The notes under the pieces were generated by a model. That model saw only the letters and a list, made by a program, of their open reading frames with translations. It ran no database searches and was not told where the DNA came from. Both the position numbers and the translations under genes were made by a program. Below, one piece after another: positions 44,992 through 54,751 of a stretch of 59,881 nt of DNA. Each line of letters opens with the position of its first letter. Position 1 is the first letter of the stretch. Origin of the DNA: Pelagibacteraceae bacterium (GTDB taxonomy: Bacteria; Pseudomonadota; Alphaproteobacteria; Pelagibacterales; Pelagibacteraceae); NCBI GenBank assembly GCA_008638205.1, contig VTPO01000009.1:1-59881 (forward strand), written 5' to 3'.

Positions 44992-46307
44992 AGAATAAAC
45001 TTAGATAAGTCTTTGTCTTTGATAATATCGCCAAGATTTTTTTGTACAAAAGATTTATCTACTACAATCTTTTCCCCACTTTTGTCAGGAGCTGAAAAAC
45101 TAATTTCTTCTAACACCTTTTCCAAAATAGTATGTAATCTTCGAGCACCAATATTCTCAATGGTTGAATTAATTTGACTAGATATTTCTGCAAGCTCTTC
45201 GATTCCATCGTCAGTAAATTGTAGCTCTACATTCTCTGTTTTCATTAAAGCAACATACTGTTTGATTAAACTGTTATCTGGCTCTTTAAGTATTCTAACA
45301 AAATCCTGCTTTGTTAGTGGTTGTAGCTCTACTCGGATAGGCAATCTTCCCTGAAGCTCTGGTAACAAATCTGATGGTTTTGCTAATTGGAATGCGCCAG
45401 ATGCTATAAATAGAATATGGTCAGTTTTAATGGGTCCGTGCTTAGTGTTAACCGTAGTACCCTCAATAAGTGGCAATAAATCACGCTGAACACCTTCTCT
45501 AGAGACATCTGTCCCAGAGCGCTCACTTCTAGCCGAAACTTTGTCAATTTCATCAAGAAAAACGATACCATTATTCTCAACAGAAAATTTTGCTTCTTTT
45601 ATAATTTGATCTTGATCTATTAATTTATCTGATTCTTCCTGAATAATGTATTCATAAGATTCTTTAACAGACATTTTTTTCTTTTTCTTTTTCCCAGCAG
45701 ATCCTTTGCCAAAAATATCTCCAATATTAACCATGCCGACACCACCTTGCATTCCTGGAATTTCAAAAGAGGGTGTAGATGGATTGTCCTGAACAGCAAT
45801 TTCTATAATAGTCTCGTCCAAGTCCCCTGCTCTTAGTCTTTTTCTAAAACTTTCCCTTGTAGCGGGCGTTGCACTTTTTCCAACTAGCGTATCCAAAACC
45901 CTTTCCTCAGATGATAGCTGGGACTTTGCCTCTACTTCTTTTCTTTTTTTTTCTTTAACAAGAGCAATGGAAATTTCTATTAAGTCTCGTATAATTTGTT
46001 CAACATCTTTACCAACATAACCAACTTCAGTAAATTTAGTTGCTTCAACTTTTATAAATGGGGCTTCTGATAGTTTAGAAAGTCTTCTGGATATTTCTGT
46101 TTTTCCAACACCTGTTGGACCAACCATTAATATATTTTTGGGAAGAACTTCTTCTCTCAAATCATCCGGTAACTCTTGTCGCCTCCATCTATTTCGAAGA
46201 GCTATTGCTACTGCCTTTTTCGCATCCGCCTGTCCAATTACATAACGATCTAACTCAGACACAATTTCTCTTGGTGAAAAAGAAACTATTTTTTGTTCGT
46301 TTTCCAT
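44988..46307 (-). CDS. hslU: ATP-dependent protease ATPase subunit HslU
   Basis: The 439-residue AAA+ unfoldase partners with HslV. It has [20 protein letters not shown], Walker [15 protein letters not shown] near residue 68, a lysine-rich I-domain stretch ([14 protein letters not shown]), and Walker [15 protein letters not shown]. The C-terminal [10 protein letters not shown] tail, which docks into HslV, is present. It directly abuts hslV. Confidence 0.97.
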   Translation of the reverse strand: MENEQKIVSFSPREIVSELDRYVIGQADAKKAVAIALRNRWRRQELPDDLREEVLPKNILMVGPTGVGKTEISRRLSKLSEAPFIKVEATKFTEVGYVGKDVEQIIRDLIEISIALVKEKKRKEVEAKSQLSSEERVLDTLVGKSATPATRESFRKRLRAGDLDETIIEIAVQDNPSTPSFEIPGMQGGVGMVNIGDIFGKGSAGKKKKKKMSVKESYEYIIQEESDKLIDQDQIIKEAKFSVENNGIVFLDEIDKVSARSERSGTDVSREGVQRDLLPLIEGTTVNTKHGPIKTDHILFIASGAFQLAKPSDLLPELQGRLPIRVELQPLTKQDFVRILKEPDNSLIKQYVALMKTENVELQFTDDGIEELAEISSQINSTIENIGARRLHTILEKVLEEISFSAPDKSGEKIVVDKSFVQKNLGDIIKDKDLSKFIL

Positions 46308-46847
46308 TTATAATTTCTCGATAGTAATATTGTTATTTGTGAATACACAAATGTCTGAAGCAATTTCTATAGATCGTTTAGCAATTTCTTCTGCAGTTTT
46401 GGTCTTGTCATCTATCATAGCTCTAGCAGCAGCTAGTGCATAATTTCCACCCGATCCAATGGCTACCACTCCATACTCTGGTTCTAGTACGTCACCTTGC
46501 CCAGTAATTACAAAGCTTTTATCTTTATCGGCGACTAACATTAGCGCCTCTAGTCTTCTCAAATACTTGTCTGATCTCCAGTCTTTTGCTAATTCTACAG
46601 CAGCCCGAGTTAGCTGTCCTCCATGTTTCTCTAGTTTAGATTCTAACCTTTCGAACAAAGTAAATGCGTCAGCAGTAGACCCTGCAAATCCTGCAATAAT
46701 ATTTCTTTTTTCAATTTTTCTAACTTTTTTAGCAGTACTTTTCATAACAGTATTGCCAATGCTCACCTGTCCATCTCCTGCAATTACCACGTCCCCGTCT
46801 TTTCTAATCAGTGCAATGGTAGTCCCGTGCCAGCTATTATTATCCAT
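46308..46847 (-). CDS. hslV: ATP-dependent protease proteolytic subunit HslV
   Basis: The 179-residue threonine peptidase is cleaved to expose Thr9 (MDNNSWHG then TTIALIRK). [17 protein letters not shown] and [17 protein letters not shown] fit the family. The short propeptide is typical. The gene is upstream of hslU with no gap, and the intergenic 46848-46950 separates it from the divergent his genes. Confidence 0.97.
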   Translation of the reverse strand: MDNNSWHGTTIALIRKDGDVVIAGDGQVSIGNTVMKSTAKKVRKIEKRNIIAGFAGSTADAFTLFERLESKLEKHGGQLTRAAVELAKDWRSDKYLRRLEALMLVADKDKSFVITGQGDVLEPEYGVVAIGSGGNYALAAARAMIDDKTKTAEEIAKRSIEIASDICVFTNNNITIEKL

Positions 46848-46950
46848 ATTTTTGCTTTATTTAATTATTAAATTATATGTGGTGACGAATTCCATATCTT
46901 CAAGGTATAAATTTTATAGTATTTATTATATTAAGTAAGCATACTTTATT

Positions 46951-47538
46951 ATGAGAACAGCAAACGTAGAAAGAAAAACAAAAGAAACCAGTATTAGCGT
47001 CGATATAAATATCGATGGTACGGGGAAGTACGATATTCAAACTGGAATTGGTTTTCTAGACCATATGTTAGAACAAGTTTCAAAACATTCTTTGATCGAC
47101 CTAAAGATTAAAGCTAAAGGAGATCTGCACATTGATTTGCATCACACAACTGAAGATACAGGAATTGCAATTGGAGAAGCTTTATTAAAAGCCATGGGTG
47201 AAAAAAAAGGAATTAAGCGGTATTCTCATGCTGTTATTCCAATGGATGAAACATTAAGCAGAGTAGCTTTGGATATTTCAGGTCGCCCATACTTAGTTTG
47301 GAATGTAAAACTAAAAGTCGAAAAACTTGGAGAAATGGAAACAGAGTTATTTAAAGAATGGTTTCAAGGATTTGCACAAGCGGCAGGTATTACCTTGCAT
47401 ATTGAAAATATTTACGGAGACAATAGTCATCACATTATCGAGTCATGCTACAAAGGTTTGGCGAAAGCTTTGCGAAGTGCCTTAGAGATAGATCCTCGAC
47501 AGAAAAATTCTATCCCTTCCACTAAGGGCACAATTTAA
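46951..47538 (+). CDS. hisB: Imidazoleglycerol-phosphate dehydratase
   Basis: The 195-residue monofunctional HisB carries the manganese-binding motifs [17 protein letters not shown] and [16 protein letters not shown], and [16 protein letters not shown]. It lacks the phosphatase domain found in enteric HisB. It is the first gene of hisB-hisH-hisA-hisF-hisE. Confidence 0.97.
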   Translation: MRTANVERKTKETSISVDINIDGTGKYDIQTGIGFLDHMLEQVSKHSLIDLKIKAKGDLHIDLHHTTEDTGIAIGEALLKAMGEKKGIKRYSHAVIPMDETLSRVALDISGRPYLVWNVKLKVEKLGEMETELFKEWFQGFAQAAGITLHIENIYGDNSHHIIESCYKGLAKALRSALEIDPRQKNSIPSTKGTI

Positions 47539-47545
47539 TTTTTAA

Positions 47546-48181
47546 ATGATCATATCCATTTTTGATTATGGATCAGGCAATATCAAGTCAGTTTCAAAAG
47601 CTGTAGAATCTGCGGCTAACAGTTTACAAAAAAATGTTTCTGTTCAGGTTATTCATGATCCGAAAAAAATTAAAGAAGCAGACAAAATTATTTTACCAGG
47701 CCAAGGCTCATTTAAACAATGTGCAAAACATTTACGAGGCATTCCTGGAGTTGTAGATGAGCTCAATGACTTTGTGCTAAATAAGAAAAAAAATATTTTT
47801 GGTATTTGCGTGGGCATGCAATTATTTGCAGACTTTGGAGAAGAAGATGGAGGCTCTAAAGGTTTAGGATGGATACAAGGAGAGGTCAAAAAAATCAAAA
47901 TTACTAATCTAGAATTAAAGCTGCCTCATATGGGATGGAATGAGATTGTTTTAAAAGAAATTAATCCTTTGTTTCAAAATTTAAGTGAGGACAAGCATTT
48001 TTATTTTGTTCATAGTTATGAATTTATTGCACAAGATCAAATTAATGTTGCAGCATCTACATTTTATCAGGACGAGATAACAGTAGCTGTTTTTAAGGAT
48101 AATATTTTCGGGACACAGTTTCATCCAGAAAAAAGCCAAAAAAATGGGATCCAAATATTAGAAAATTTTATAAGTTGGTAA
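47546..48181 (+). CDS. hisH: Imidazole glycerol phosphate synthase glutaminase subunit HisH
   Basis: The 211-residue class I amidotransferase has the oxyanion/nucleophile block FGICVGMQLFADFGEE with the catalytic Cys, and the His-Glu pair in GTQFHPEKSQ. IFDYGSGNIKSVSKAVE opens the protein. It works with HisF, encoded two genes later. Spacing is 7 bases from hisB. Confidence 0.96.
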   Translation: MIISIFDYGSGNIKSVSKAVESAANSLQKNVSVQVIHDPKKIKEADKIILPGQGSFKQCAKHLRGIPGVVDELNDFVLNKKKNIFGICVGMQLFADFGEEDGGSKGLGWIQGEVKKIKITNLELKLPHMGWNEIVLKEINPLFQNLSEDKHFYFVHSYEFIAQDQINVAASTFYQDEITVAVFKDNIFGTQFHPEKSQKNGIQILENFISW

Positions 48182-48185
48182 TATT

Positions 48186-48899
48186 ATGATTATTTATCCA
48201 GCCATCGATCTTAAAAATCAAAAGTGTGTAAGGCTTTATAAAGGAGATTTTTCTAAGGAAGAAATTTTTAATGATTCTCCATTAGACCAAGCACAACAAT
48301 TTGAAAAACTAGGTTTTCAGAATTTACACATTGTAGATCTGGATAGAACATTAAGCTCTATCAATACAAACTTAAATTCCATAAAAGAAATTGCGGAAAA
48401 CACTTCTTTAAAAATTCAAGTAGGCGGTGGATTGAGAACTTTAGAAAACATTGAAGAGGTTTTAAGGTTGGGAGTTGAAAATGTTGTTATGGGTACTGCT
48501 GCAGTAGAAAATATTAATTTATTAAAAGAGGTTTCTATAAAATACCCCAATCAAATTTCAGTAGGGATAGATGTTAGAAAAGGATTTTTAGCTTTAAAAG
48601 GATGGACGGATCAAACGCAATTGTTAGCATTTGATTTTGTAGATCAGATTAAGGAATGCCCAATTAAAAGTATTATCTTTACTGATATTGATAAAGATGG
48701 AACAAAAGAAGGTGTAAATCTTGAGGAAACATTAAAGCTAGTGACTATAAGCAAAGTTCCAGTAATTGCTTCGGGAGGTGTTGCAAAAATAGAGGATGTG
48801 TTTGATATACAAAAAACTAAAAAGATTGGTGGAGTTATAATTGGCAAGGCTATTTACGACGGCTCTATTAATTTAGAAGAATTGGTTAAAGTTAAATAG
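48186..48899 (+). CDS. hisA: Phosphoribosylformimino-5-aminoimidazole carboxamide ribotide isomerase HisA
   Basis: The 237-residue TIM-barrel isomerase shows IYPAIDLKNQKCVRLYKGD with the catalytic Asp, the first-half phosphate site QVGGGLRTLENIEEV, and the second-half IFTDIDKDGTKEG and VIASGGVAKIEDV. It abuts hisF with no gap. Confidence 0.96.
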   Translation: MIIYPAIDLKNQKCVRLYKGDFSKEEIFNDSPLDQAQQFEKLGFQNLHIVDLDRTLSSINTNLNSIKEIAENTSLKIQVGGGLRTLENIEEVLRLGVENVVMGTAAVENINLLKEVSIKYPNQISVGIDVRKGFLALKGWTDQTQLLAFDFVDQIKECPIKSIIFTDIDKDGTKEGVNLEETLKLVTISKVPVIASGGVAKIEDVFDIQKTKKIGGVIIGKAIYDGSINLEELVKVK

Positions 48900-49658
48900 A
48901 TGTTAAAAAAAAGAATTATCCCTTGTCTTGATGTAAAAAATGGAAGAGTAGTAAAAGGAATTAATTTTGTTAATTTAGTAGATGCTGGCAACCCAGTAGA
49001 GCAAGCAAAAATTTATAGCGATGGCGGAGCAGACGAGATTTGTTTTTTAGACATTACTGCTTCTAATGAGAATAGGGATATTTTATTGGACACAGTTCAA
49101 AAAACGGCAGAGCAATGCTTTGTTCCTTTAACAGTCGGAGGCGGAGTAAGATCAATTCAAGATATACGAAATCTTTTGATGGCAGGGGCTGATAAAGTTT
49201 CTATCAATACAGCTGCAATTAAAAATCCAGATCTTATTAAAGAAGCAGCTCTACAATTTGGTTCTCAATGTATAGTGGTTGCTATCGATGCTAAACATGT
49301 AGCATCCAATAAATGGGGTGTCTTTACTCATGGTGGAAGAGAATCAGCAGAACTGGATGTCTTAGAATTTGCCTTATTGGCAGAAAATAATGGTGCAGGT
49401 GAAATTTTACTTACCTCTATGGATAAAGATGGAACAAAGTCAGGATACGATTTGCAGCTAACAAAGAGCATGACAAACAGTTTAAAAATACCAGTAGTTG
49501 CCTCAGGAGGGGTTGGAACTTTAGAGCACATCAAGGACGGAATTGTTAAAGGAGGAGCAAGTGCTGTTCTGGCTGCATCCATTTTTCATTTTGGAGAATT
49601 TTCTATTTCCCAAGTAAAAGAATATTTAAACTCAGAGAATGTTCCTGTAAGAATATAG
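48900..49658 (+). CDS. hisF: Imidazole glycerol phosphate synthase cyclase subunit HisF
   Basis: The 252-residue TIM-barrel cyclase receives ammonia from HisH. It shows [18 protein letters not shown] with the catalytic Asp11-equivalent, [29 protein letters not shown] with the second catalytic Asp, and [13 protein letters not shown]. The product feeds HisB and purine recycling through AICAR, used by PurH. Confidence 0.97.
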   Translation: MLKKRIIPCLDVKNGRVVKGINFVNLVDAGNPVEQAKIYSDGGADEICFLDITASNENRDILLDTVQKTAEQCFVPLTVGGGVRSIQDIRNLLMAGADKVSINTAAIKNPDLIKEAALQFGSQCIVVAIDAKHVASNKWGVFTHGGRESAELDVLEFALLAENNGAGEILLTSMDKDGTKSGYDLQLTKSMTNSLKIPVVASGGVGTLEHIKDGIVKGGASAVLAASIFHFGEFSISQVKEYLNSENVPVRI

Positions 49659-49660
49659 AT

Positions 49661-49963
49661 ATGTTTAAAGCCTTAGAAGAGTTAATAGAAATTATTCGTT
49701 CTAGAAAAAATGCAACTAAAGACAAATCTTACACAAACCAACTGCTTAACAACAAGACTCTAAGCAAAGAAAAAACAGAAGAAGAATTTCAAGAATTGTT
49801 GGAAGCGATTCAACTCAATAAAAATCAAACGCATGAGGCTGCAGATTTAATCTATCATCTATTGGTACTTCTGGAATGTAACAATATAAAGATTGAAGAT
49901 GTCCTGAATGAACTAAAAAAAAGACAACAACAGTCCGGATTAGATGAAAAAGCAAGTCGTTAA
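49661..49963 (+). CDS. hisE: Phosphoribosyl-ATP pyrophosphatase
   Basis: The 100-residue all-alpha protein carries the MazG-like metal motif TEEEFQELLEAIQ and EAADLIYHLLVLLE. It lacks the HisI cyclohydrolase domain, so hisI must be elsewhere. It is only 2 bases after hisF. Confidence 0.93.
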   Translation: MFKALEELIEIIRSRKNATKDKSYTNQLLNNKTLSKEKTEEEFQELLEAIQLNKNQTHEAADLIYHLLVLLECNNIKIEDVLNELKKRQQQSGLDEKASR

Positions 49964-49966
49964 ATT

Positions 49967-50341
49967 ATGAGTTATGATACGAACAATATTTTTGCAAAAA
50001 TATTAAGAAAAGAAATTCCTTGTGATAAAATTTATGAAAACGACCATGTGTTAGCATTTAAGGATATTAACCCTCAGGCAAAGATTCATGTCCTAGTTAT
50101 TCCAAAAGGTGCCTATGTTAATATGGATGATTTTTCTCAAAACGCTAAGAACGATGAGATTGTAGCTCTTACTAGAGCTTTGGGAGCAGTTACAAAAATA
50201 GTTGGCCTGTCATCTTATTCTGAAGGAAAAGGTTATAGATACATAGGGAACAATGGACCAGATGGAGGACAAGAAGTTCCTCACTTACACTTTCATATTA
50301 TAGGTGGTGAACCGCTCGGAAGAATGGTTTCTAAAAAGTAA
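49967..50341 (+). CDS. hinT: HIT-family nucleotide hydrolase (HinT-like)
   Basis: The 124-residue protein has the histidine triad HLHFHIIGGEPLG near its C-terminus, IFAKILRKEIPCDKIYEND at the N-terminus and HVLVIPKGAY. Relatives hydrolyse AMP-lysine and other phosphoramidates. Its place directly after hisE is common in alphaproteobacteria. Confidence 0.93.
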   Translation: MSYDTNNIFAKILRKEIPCDKIYENDHVLAFKDINPQAKIHVLVIPKGAYVNMDDFSQNAKNDEIVALTRALGAVTKIVGLSSYSEGKGYRYIGNNGPDGGQEVPHLHFHIIGGEPLGRMVSKK

Positions 50342-50343
50342 CC

Positions 50344-50853
50344 ATGACGCAAAGAGTTCAAAGATATTTTTTAGAAATAAAAAGTAAAAAAGATTTCAAT
50401 CCAGCAGTGTGTGGAATTTTTAATTTAAAAATTTTAGAACAAGGAAAAGAAGACCCCCAGTTTTGTAAGTTTTTATACCAAAAAATAGGAGAAGATTTTC
50501 ATTGGAAAGATAGGTTAGGTTGGAGCCTAGAAGAGTGGAAAAATTATTTAGATAGTAAAAAATTAAAATTTTATACAGCATATATCGGAGAAGAACCTGT
50601 TGGTTACTATGAATATCTCAACCATGAAGACACCAAAGAAGTAGAAATTACTTACTTTGGAATTTTTAAAAATTATTATGGAAAAAAAATAGGGGGTTAT
50701 TTATTAAGCCATGCTTTAGAAACAGCATGGAAACATAGTCCCAAAAGAGTCTGGGTGCATACGTGTACTTTAGACCATCCTAACGCTTTGAGAAATTATA
50801 TTGCAAGAGGGATGAATATTTTTAAGAAGGAAGCAGTCTCAGTTCTCGTCTAG
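50344..50853 (+). CDS. GNAT-family N-acetyltransferase
   Basis: The 169-residue protein ends in a GNAT core: VGYYEYLNHEDTKEVEITYF, then FKNYYGKKIGGYLLSHALE (acetyl-CoA pyrophosphate loop, with Gly-Lys-Lys-Ile-Gly-Gly) and HTCTLDHPNALRNYIARGM. The substrate is unknown. It converges on lolA with a 15-base overlap. Confidence 0.85.
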   Translation: MTQRVQRYFLEIKSKKDFNPAVCGIFNLKILEQGKEDPQFCKFLYQKIGEDFHWKDRLGWSLEEWKNYLDSKKLKFYTAYIGEEPVGYYEYLNHEDTKEVEITYFGIFKNYYGKKIGGYLLSHALETAWKHSPKRVWVHTCTLDHPNALRNYIARGMNIFKKEAVSVLV

Positions 50854-51423
50854 GTTAAAATTAGGAATTTCAAATTTCTCTTTAGTATTAACATTAGTCT
50901 GGCTATTTTTGATTATAAAGGATGTTGGTTGCTGATCGTAGCCAGTAGTTTCCCACCCAGCTATATTGAAAGTGTCTTTATCTATAAACAATCGAACAGA
51001 ACCAGCGTTTTCATTATTTTTAAATTCAATCACAAAATTATTATCTTCTATTATGATCTTTCGAATTTGATTTATTTGCTTAATAATTTTTTTTTTATCT
51101 AATATGGTTGCAAAAACAGAGTTAGCCATGCGGTAGTAATAAATTTTTTGATACTTTTTTTTTATAATTATTAGTGTATTATTTTTTATAATAATTTCTT
51201 TTTGTTCATCACCTAAATATCTACAAACTAACTTTTTGGTATAGGAGAGAAAACAAGAACCTTTTTCAATAAGCTCACTGTTAGTTTGAATAAAATCAAA
51301 TTGGATATTATTTATACCATCAAATTTATTTGTGATTTTCTGAATAATTTCTTGATTATTCTCTGCTTTAGTCGAGATGGATATTATAAAAAAAATAATT
51401 AAAAGACTTATTTTTTTGAGCAT
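50839..51423 (-). CDS. lolA: Outer-membrane lipoprotein carrier protein LolA family
   Basis: The 194-residue protein has a signal peptide (LLIIFFIISISTKAENN) and a LolA-type fold: IQFDFIQTNSE, KGSCFLSYTKKLVCRYLG, with a C-terminal NIAGWETTGYDQQPTSF block. It is strongly diverged in sequence and Ile/Lys rich, but the gene order ftsK-lolA is typical for alphaproteobacteria. Its start overlaps the ftsK stop by one base. Confidence 0.82.
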   Translation of the reverse strand: MLKKISLLIIFFIISISTKAENNQEIIQKITNKFDGINNIQFDFIQTNSELIEKGSCFLSYTKKLVCRYLGDEQKEIIIKNNTLIIIKKKYQKIYYYRMANSVFATILDKKKIIKQINQIRKIIIEDNNFVIEFKNNENAGSVRLFIDKDTFNIAGWETTGYDQQPTSFIIKNSQTNVNTKEKFEIPNFNLDEN

Positions 51424-53528
51424 TAAAAGGGAAGTATTTCTCTTTTGCCAGCATGGTTCGCTGGACTAATTATTTTAGATTCTTCCATTTGGTCAATAAT
51501 TCTTGCTGCACGGTTATACCCAATCTGCAACTTTCTTTGTAAATAGCTAGTTGAAGCTTTGCCCTCTGCTTTAATTAAACGTACTGCTTCATCAAATAAT
51601 TCATCCTTATCATTCCCTCCTACTTGATTTCCATTTTCATCGGTTACTTCTTGAATCTTTGTAACTTCATCTAAATATTCAGGAGCACCTTGAGACCTTA
51701 AAAAAGTTGTAATTTTTTCAATCTCTTCATCTGATACAAAAGGACCATGAATTCTAATTACCCTGCTTGCTGAAGACATGAACAGCATATCTCCCTTTCC
51801 AAGAAGCAATTCCGCCCCCTGTTCTCCCAAAATAGTTCTACTGTCAATTTTAGAAGTAACTTGAAAAGAAATTCTTGTTGGAAAATTAGCTTTAATAGTA
51901 CCTGTAATAACGTCCACACTGGGCCTCTGAGTGGCCATAACGATATGAATTCCTGCCGCCCTAGCCATTTGAGCCAAACGTTGAATGTAGTTTTCAATTT
52001 CTTTACCAGCGATCATCATCAAATCCGCCATCTCATCTACAATTACGACAATATAAGGAATAACTCTTTTAGGATCCTCCCCTACTTTTTCATTATACCC
52101 AGATATATTTCGCACTCCTTCTTCCGTCATTTTTCGGTACCTATTTTCCATCTCACCCACTACCCATTTTAATGCTGCAGTAGCTTTTTTAGGTTCTGTA
52201 ATCACGGGTGATAACAAATGTGGAATGCCTTGGTAAATTGAGAGTTCTAACATTTTAGGGTCTATTAAAATAAGTTTACAGTGTTCGGGTTTGTGTCTGT
52301 ACAAAATAGAAAGTATCAGAGTATTAATACAAACTGATTTACCCGAGCCAGTCGTACCTGCTATTAACAAATGAGGCATACTTACTAGGTCTCCAACAAT
52401 TGGATAACCAGAAATACTTTTTCCAAGAGTAATAGGAAGTCTAATGTTTTTATTTACGAATTCTTTGCTAGATAAAATCTCTTTTAAATAAACTGGTTCA
52501 ATATTTTTATTAGGAATCTCTATTCCAATAGTATTTTTGCCAGGAACAGTTGCTACTCTTGTTGCAATTGAGCTGGTACTTCTAGCAATATCATCTGATA
52601 AATTTATAATTTTTGAAGTTTTAATTCCAGCGGCAGGCTCAAATTCATAAAGAGTTACTACTGGACCTGCACTGACTCTTTTAATTTTTCCCATAATTCC
52701 AAAGTCTAATAAGGTATCTTCTAAAAATTTAGACTGCTTCTCGAAGCTATCACTTAGTTCTGTATCTGATGTTGGACTATCCGGTTCTTTTAAAAAAGAT
52801 ATAGAAGGCATTTTATATTCAAAAGAATTTAATTTAGTACTTTCTTGCAATGGAAGACTAGATTGAAATTCTTGGGACTTGGGCACTTCCAAAGTTTCAG
52901 TTTCTAGCTGAGTTTCAAAAGTCTCTAGCTCTTGATCTTGGCTATTAGATTGGTGGTTTAATATTTTAGATTTTAAAAAAACAAATGGTTTATAAATAGT
53001 TTTAAAAATATTTTTCCAGTTAGAAACAGATAGCCCCAAACTTAAAATGAAAAAAATAAGGGCAAGAACAGCAGAAGCATAAGTAACAATGTTTAAATTT
53101 AGAGAAAAAGAAGACATTAGCGTTAACAAGTAACTTCCCAAAAACCCCCCATTGCCATTTGTAGATAGCCAGAAACTTTGATCGTTATTAATTGTAAAAA
53201 ACAAAGATCCAAAAATTAAGTAGAGTGTGATGAACAGAAAAGAAATAGAAGTACTAATCTTTTTCTTTATTACAATCTGCACACCTAAAAAACAAAAATT
53301 GATAGCTATTCCAAAAGCCATTAGACCAAATGCCTGCAGTGTAAAATCTGTAAAGCTTACTGCGTATTTAAATAACCAAAAAACTTCGTTATCATTTGGA
53401 AATATTAAAGTGGGGTTATTTGGCGTATAATTAAAAATTAAATAAAGAAAGGAAATACTAATTGCAACAGTTATCAAACCTGCAATTTCAAGCATTCTTT
53501 CTTTAATAAAATTTAAAATTTTTTCCAT
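51423..53528 (-). CDS. ftsK: DNA translocase FtsK
   Basis: The 701-residue protein has four or five N-terminal membrane helices, a short Glu/Ser-rich linker (residues about 195-255), an alpha domain, and the RecA-like motor with Walker [14 protein letters not shown] near residue 394 and [12 protein letters not shown]. The C-terminal gamma winged helix ([20 protein letters not shown]) is present, for KOPS recognition. It acts in chromosome dimer resolution at division. The linker is much shorter than in E. coli. Confidence 0.97.
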   Translation of the reverse strand: MEKILNFIKERMLEIAGLITVAISISFLYLIFNYTPNNPTLIFPNDNEVFWLFKYAVSFTDFTLQAFGLMAFGIAINFCFLGVQIVIKKKISTSISFLFITLYLIFGSLFFTINNDQSFWLSTNGNGGFLGSYLLTLMSSFSLNLNIVTYASAVLALIFFILSLGLSVSNWKNIFKTIYKPFVFLKSKILNHQSNSQDQELETFETQLETETLEVPKSQEFQSSLPLQESTKLNSFEYKMPSISFLKEPDSPTSDTELSDSFEKQSKFLEDTLLDFGIMGKIKRVSAGPVVTLYEFEPAAGIKTSKIINLSDDIARSTSSIATRVATVPGKNTIGIEIPNKNIEPVYLKEILSSKEFVNKNIRLPITLGKSISGYPIVGDLVSMPHLLIAGTTGSGKSVCINTLILSILYRHKPEHCKLILIDPKMLELSIYQGIPHLLSPVITEPKKATAALKWVVGEMENRYRKMTEEGVRNISGYNEKVGEDPKRVIPYIVVIVDEMADLMMIAGKEIENYIQRLAQMARAAGIHIVMATQRPSVDVITGTIKANFPTRISFQVTSKIDSRTILGEQGAELLLGKGDMLFMSSASRVIRIHGPFVSDEEIEKITTFLRSQGAPEYLDEVTKIQEVTDENGNQVGGNDKDELFDEAVRLIKAEGKASTSYLQRKLQIGYNRAARIIDQMEESKIISPANHAGKREILPF

Positions 53529-53589
53529 ATATAACGAATCATTTGCTGTTGTTTTTTAGCATTTTTTATACAATTGATAAAAATTAATC

Positions 53590-54750
53590 GTGAAAAATTT
53601 AATTAAACAAAAAGTAGCAGTCCTTGGATCTGGTCTAACCGGCAAAGCTATAGCTATGGCTCTTTTAGACCTTAATATAGATGTAGATTTAATCGAACAG
53701 ACTTCACCACCCAAAAATTTCAAATCTAACGTTACCCTGTCCATAAGTGATGCTTCTCTAAAAATACTTCAAAGTTTAGGTATGAAGAAAAATAAGTTTA
53801 ACTCTTGGCCTCTTCAAAAAATTATTCTTTTTGATGGTCTTACAAAAGAAGCAAAACCTGATACAGAATTTTACAATATAGATAACAAAAAATTCTTAAG
53901 TCACATTGTTAAAAGAAATGTTCTAGAAAAAGAAATAAGCAATAAACTAAAAAAAGTTAAGTTTATTAAAAAAAAAATACTTTCTATCGAAGGTAAAGGG
54001 TTCTTAAAAAAAATAATTTTTCAAAATAAAAAAACGTCAGAATATAATTTAATTATTGCAACTCAATTTAGCAATTTAAAATTATTATCTAACGAAAAAA
54101 AATTAAACTGGGATTATTCTGAAACTGCTTATACTTTTGTTATCCACCATAAAAAGTTAACCAATAATTGCGCAAGACAATTTTTTTTAAAGGATGGCCC
54201 ATTAGCTTTTTTGCCAATTTCAAATACGCACACTTCTATTGTTTGGTCTGTTAAAAACAAGTCTGATGCAGAAAAAATTGTTTTAAATTATGAAGCTAGA
54301 TTAAATTTTCTAAAAATGATTTCAGTAGGTTTTTATGAGGTCATTGGTTGCACAAATAAGTTGGAAAAATTTGATTTAACTTTTGCGTTCTTGAGACGGA
54401 CTGTGCTTTCTAGAGTTATATTTATGGGTGATATTACTCATAAAATTCATCCTATCGCAGGACAAGGGTGGAATATGACTTTAAGAGATATCAACATTTT
54501 AGTTAGCATTTTAAAAGAAAAATTAAACAAAGGTTATGACATTGGTGATCTTGGGATTCTTAAAGAGTATGAAAAAAAAACCAAGGCAAGTAATTTATTA
54601 TTTGCTATGTCGATTGATCTAATAAGAAAAGCATTCAGAAGCCAGTCCCCTGCCATTTCTAAATTAAGAAAGAAAAGTTTTTCTATAGCTTCGCAACCTA
54701 CAGTGATGAATAAAATTATTGATCTAGCAGACAAAGGATTAAGATTTTAA
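53590..54750 (+). CDS. UbiH/COQ6-type FAD-dependent monooxygenase
   Basis: The 386-residue flavoprotein has a Rossmann motif VAVLGSGLTGKAIAMALLD at the N-terminus and the FAD-binding block IFMGDITHKIHPIAGQGWNM, followed by RDINILVSIL, all typical of ubiquinone-ring hydroxylases. Which ring position it modifies is unclear. The GTG start at 53590 is preceded only by weak Shine-Dalgarno-like sequence. mnmE follows after 1 base. Confidence 0.85.
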   Translation: MKNLIKQKVAVLGSGLTGKAIAMALLDLNIDVDLIEQTSPPKNFKSNVTLSISDASLKILQSLGMKKNKFNSWPLQKIILFDGLTKEAKPDTEFYNIDNKKFLSHIVKRNVLEKEISNKLKKVKFIKKKILSIEGKGFLKKIIFQNKKTSEYNLIIATQFSNLKLLSNEKKLNWDYSETAYTFVIHHKKLTNNCARQFFLKDGPLAFLPISNTHTSIVWSVKNKSDAEKIVLNYEARLNFLKMISVGFYEVIGCTNKLEKFDLTFAFLRRTVLSRVIFMGDITHKIHPIAGQGWNMTLRDINILVSILKEKLNKGYDIGDLGILKEYEKKTKASNLLFAMSIDLIRKAFRSQSPAISKLRKKSFSIASQPTVMNKIIDLADKGLRF

Positions 54751-54751
54751 A

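Noticed and set aside
46459-46938. 159-residue plus-strand frame over hslV
   Set aside because: It mirrors hslV on the opposite strand and its translation has no recognisable domain.
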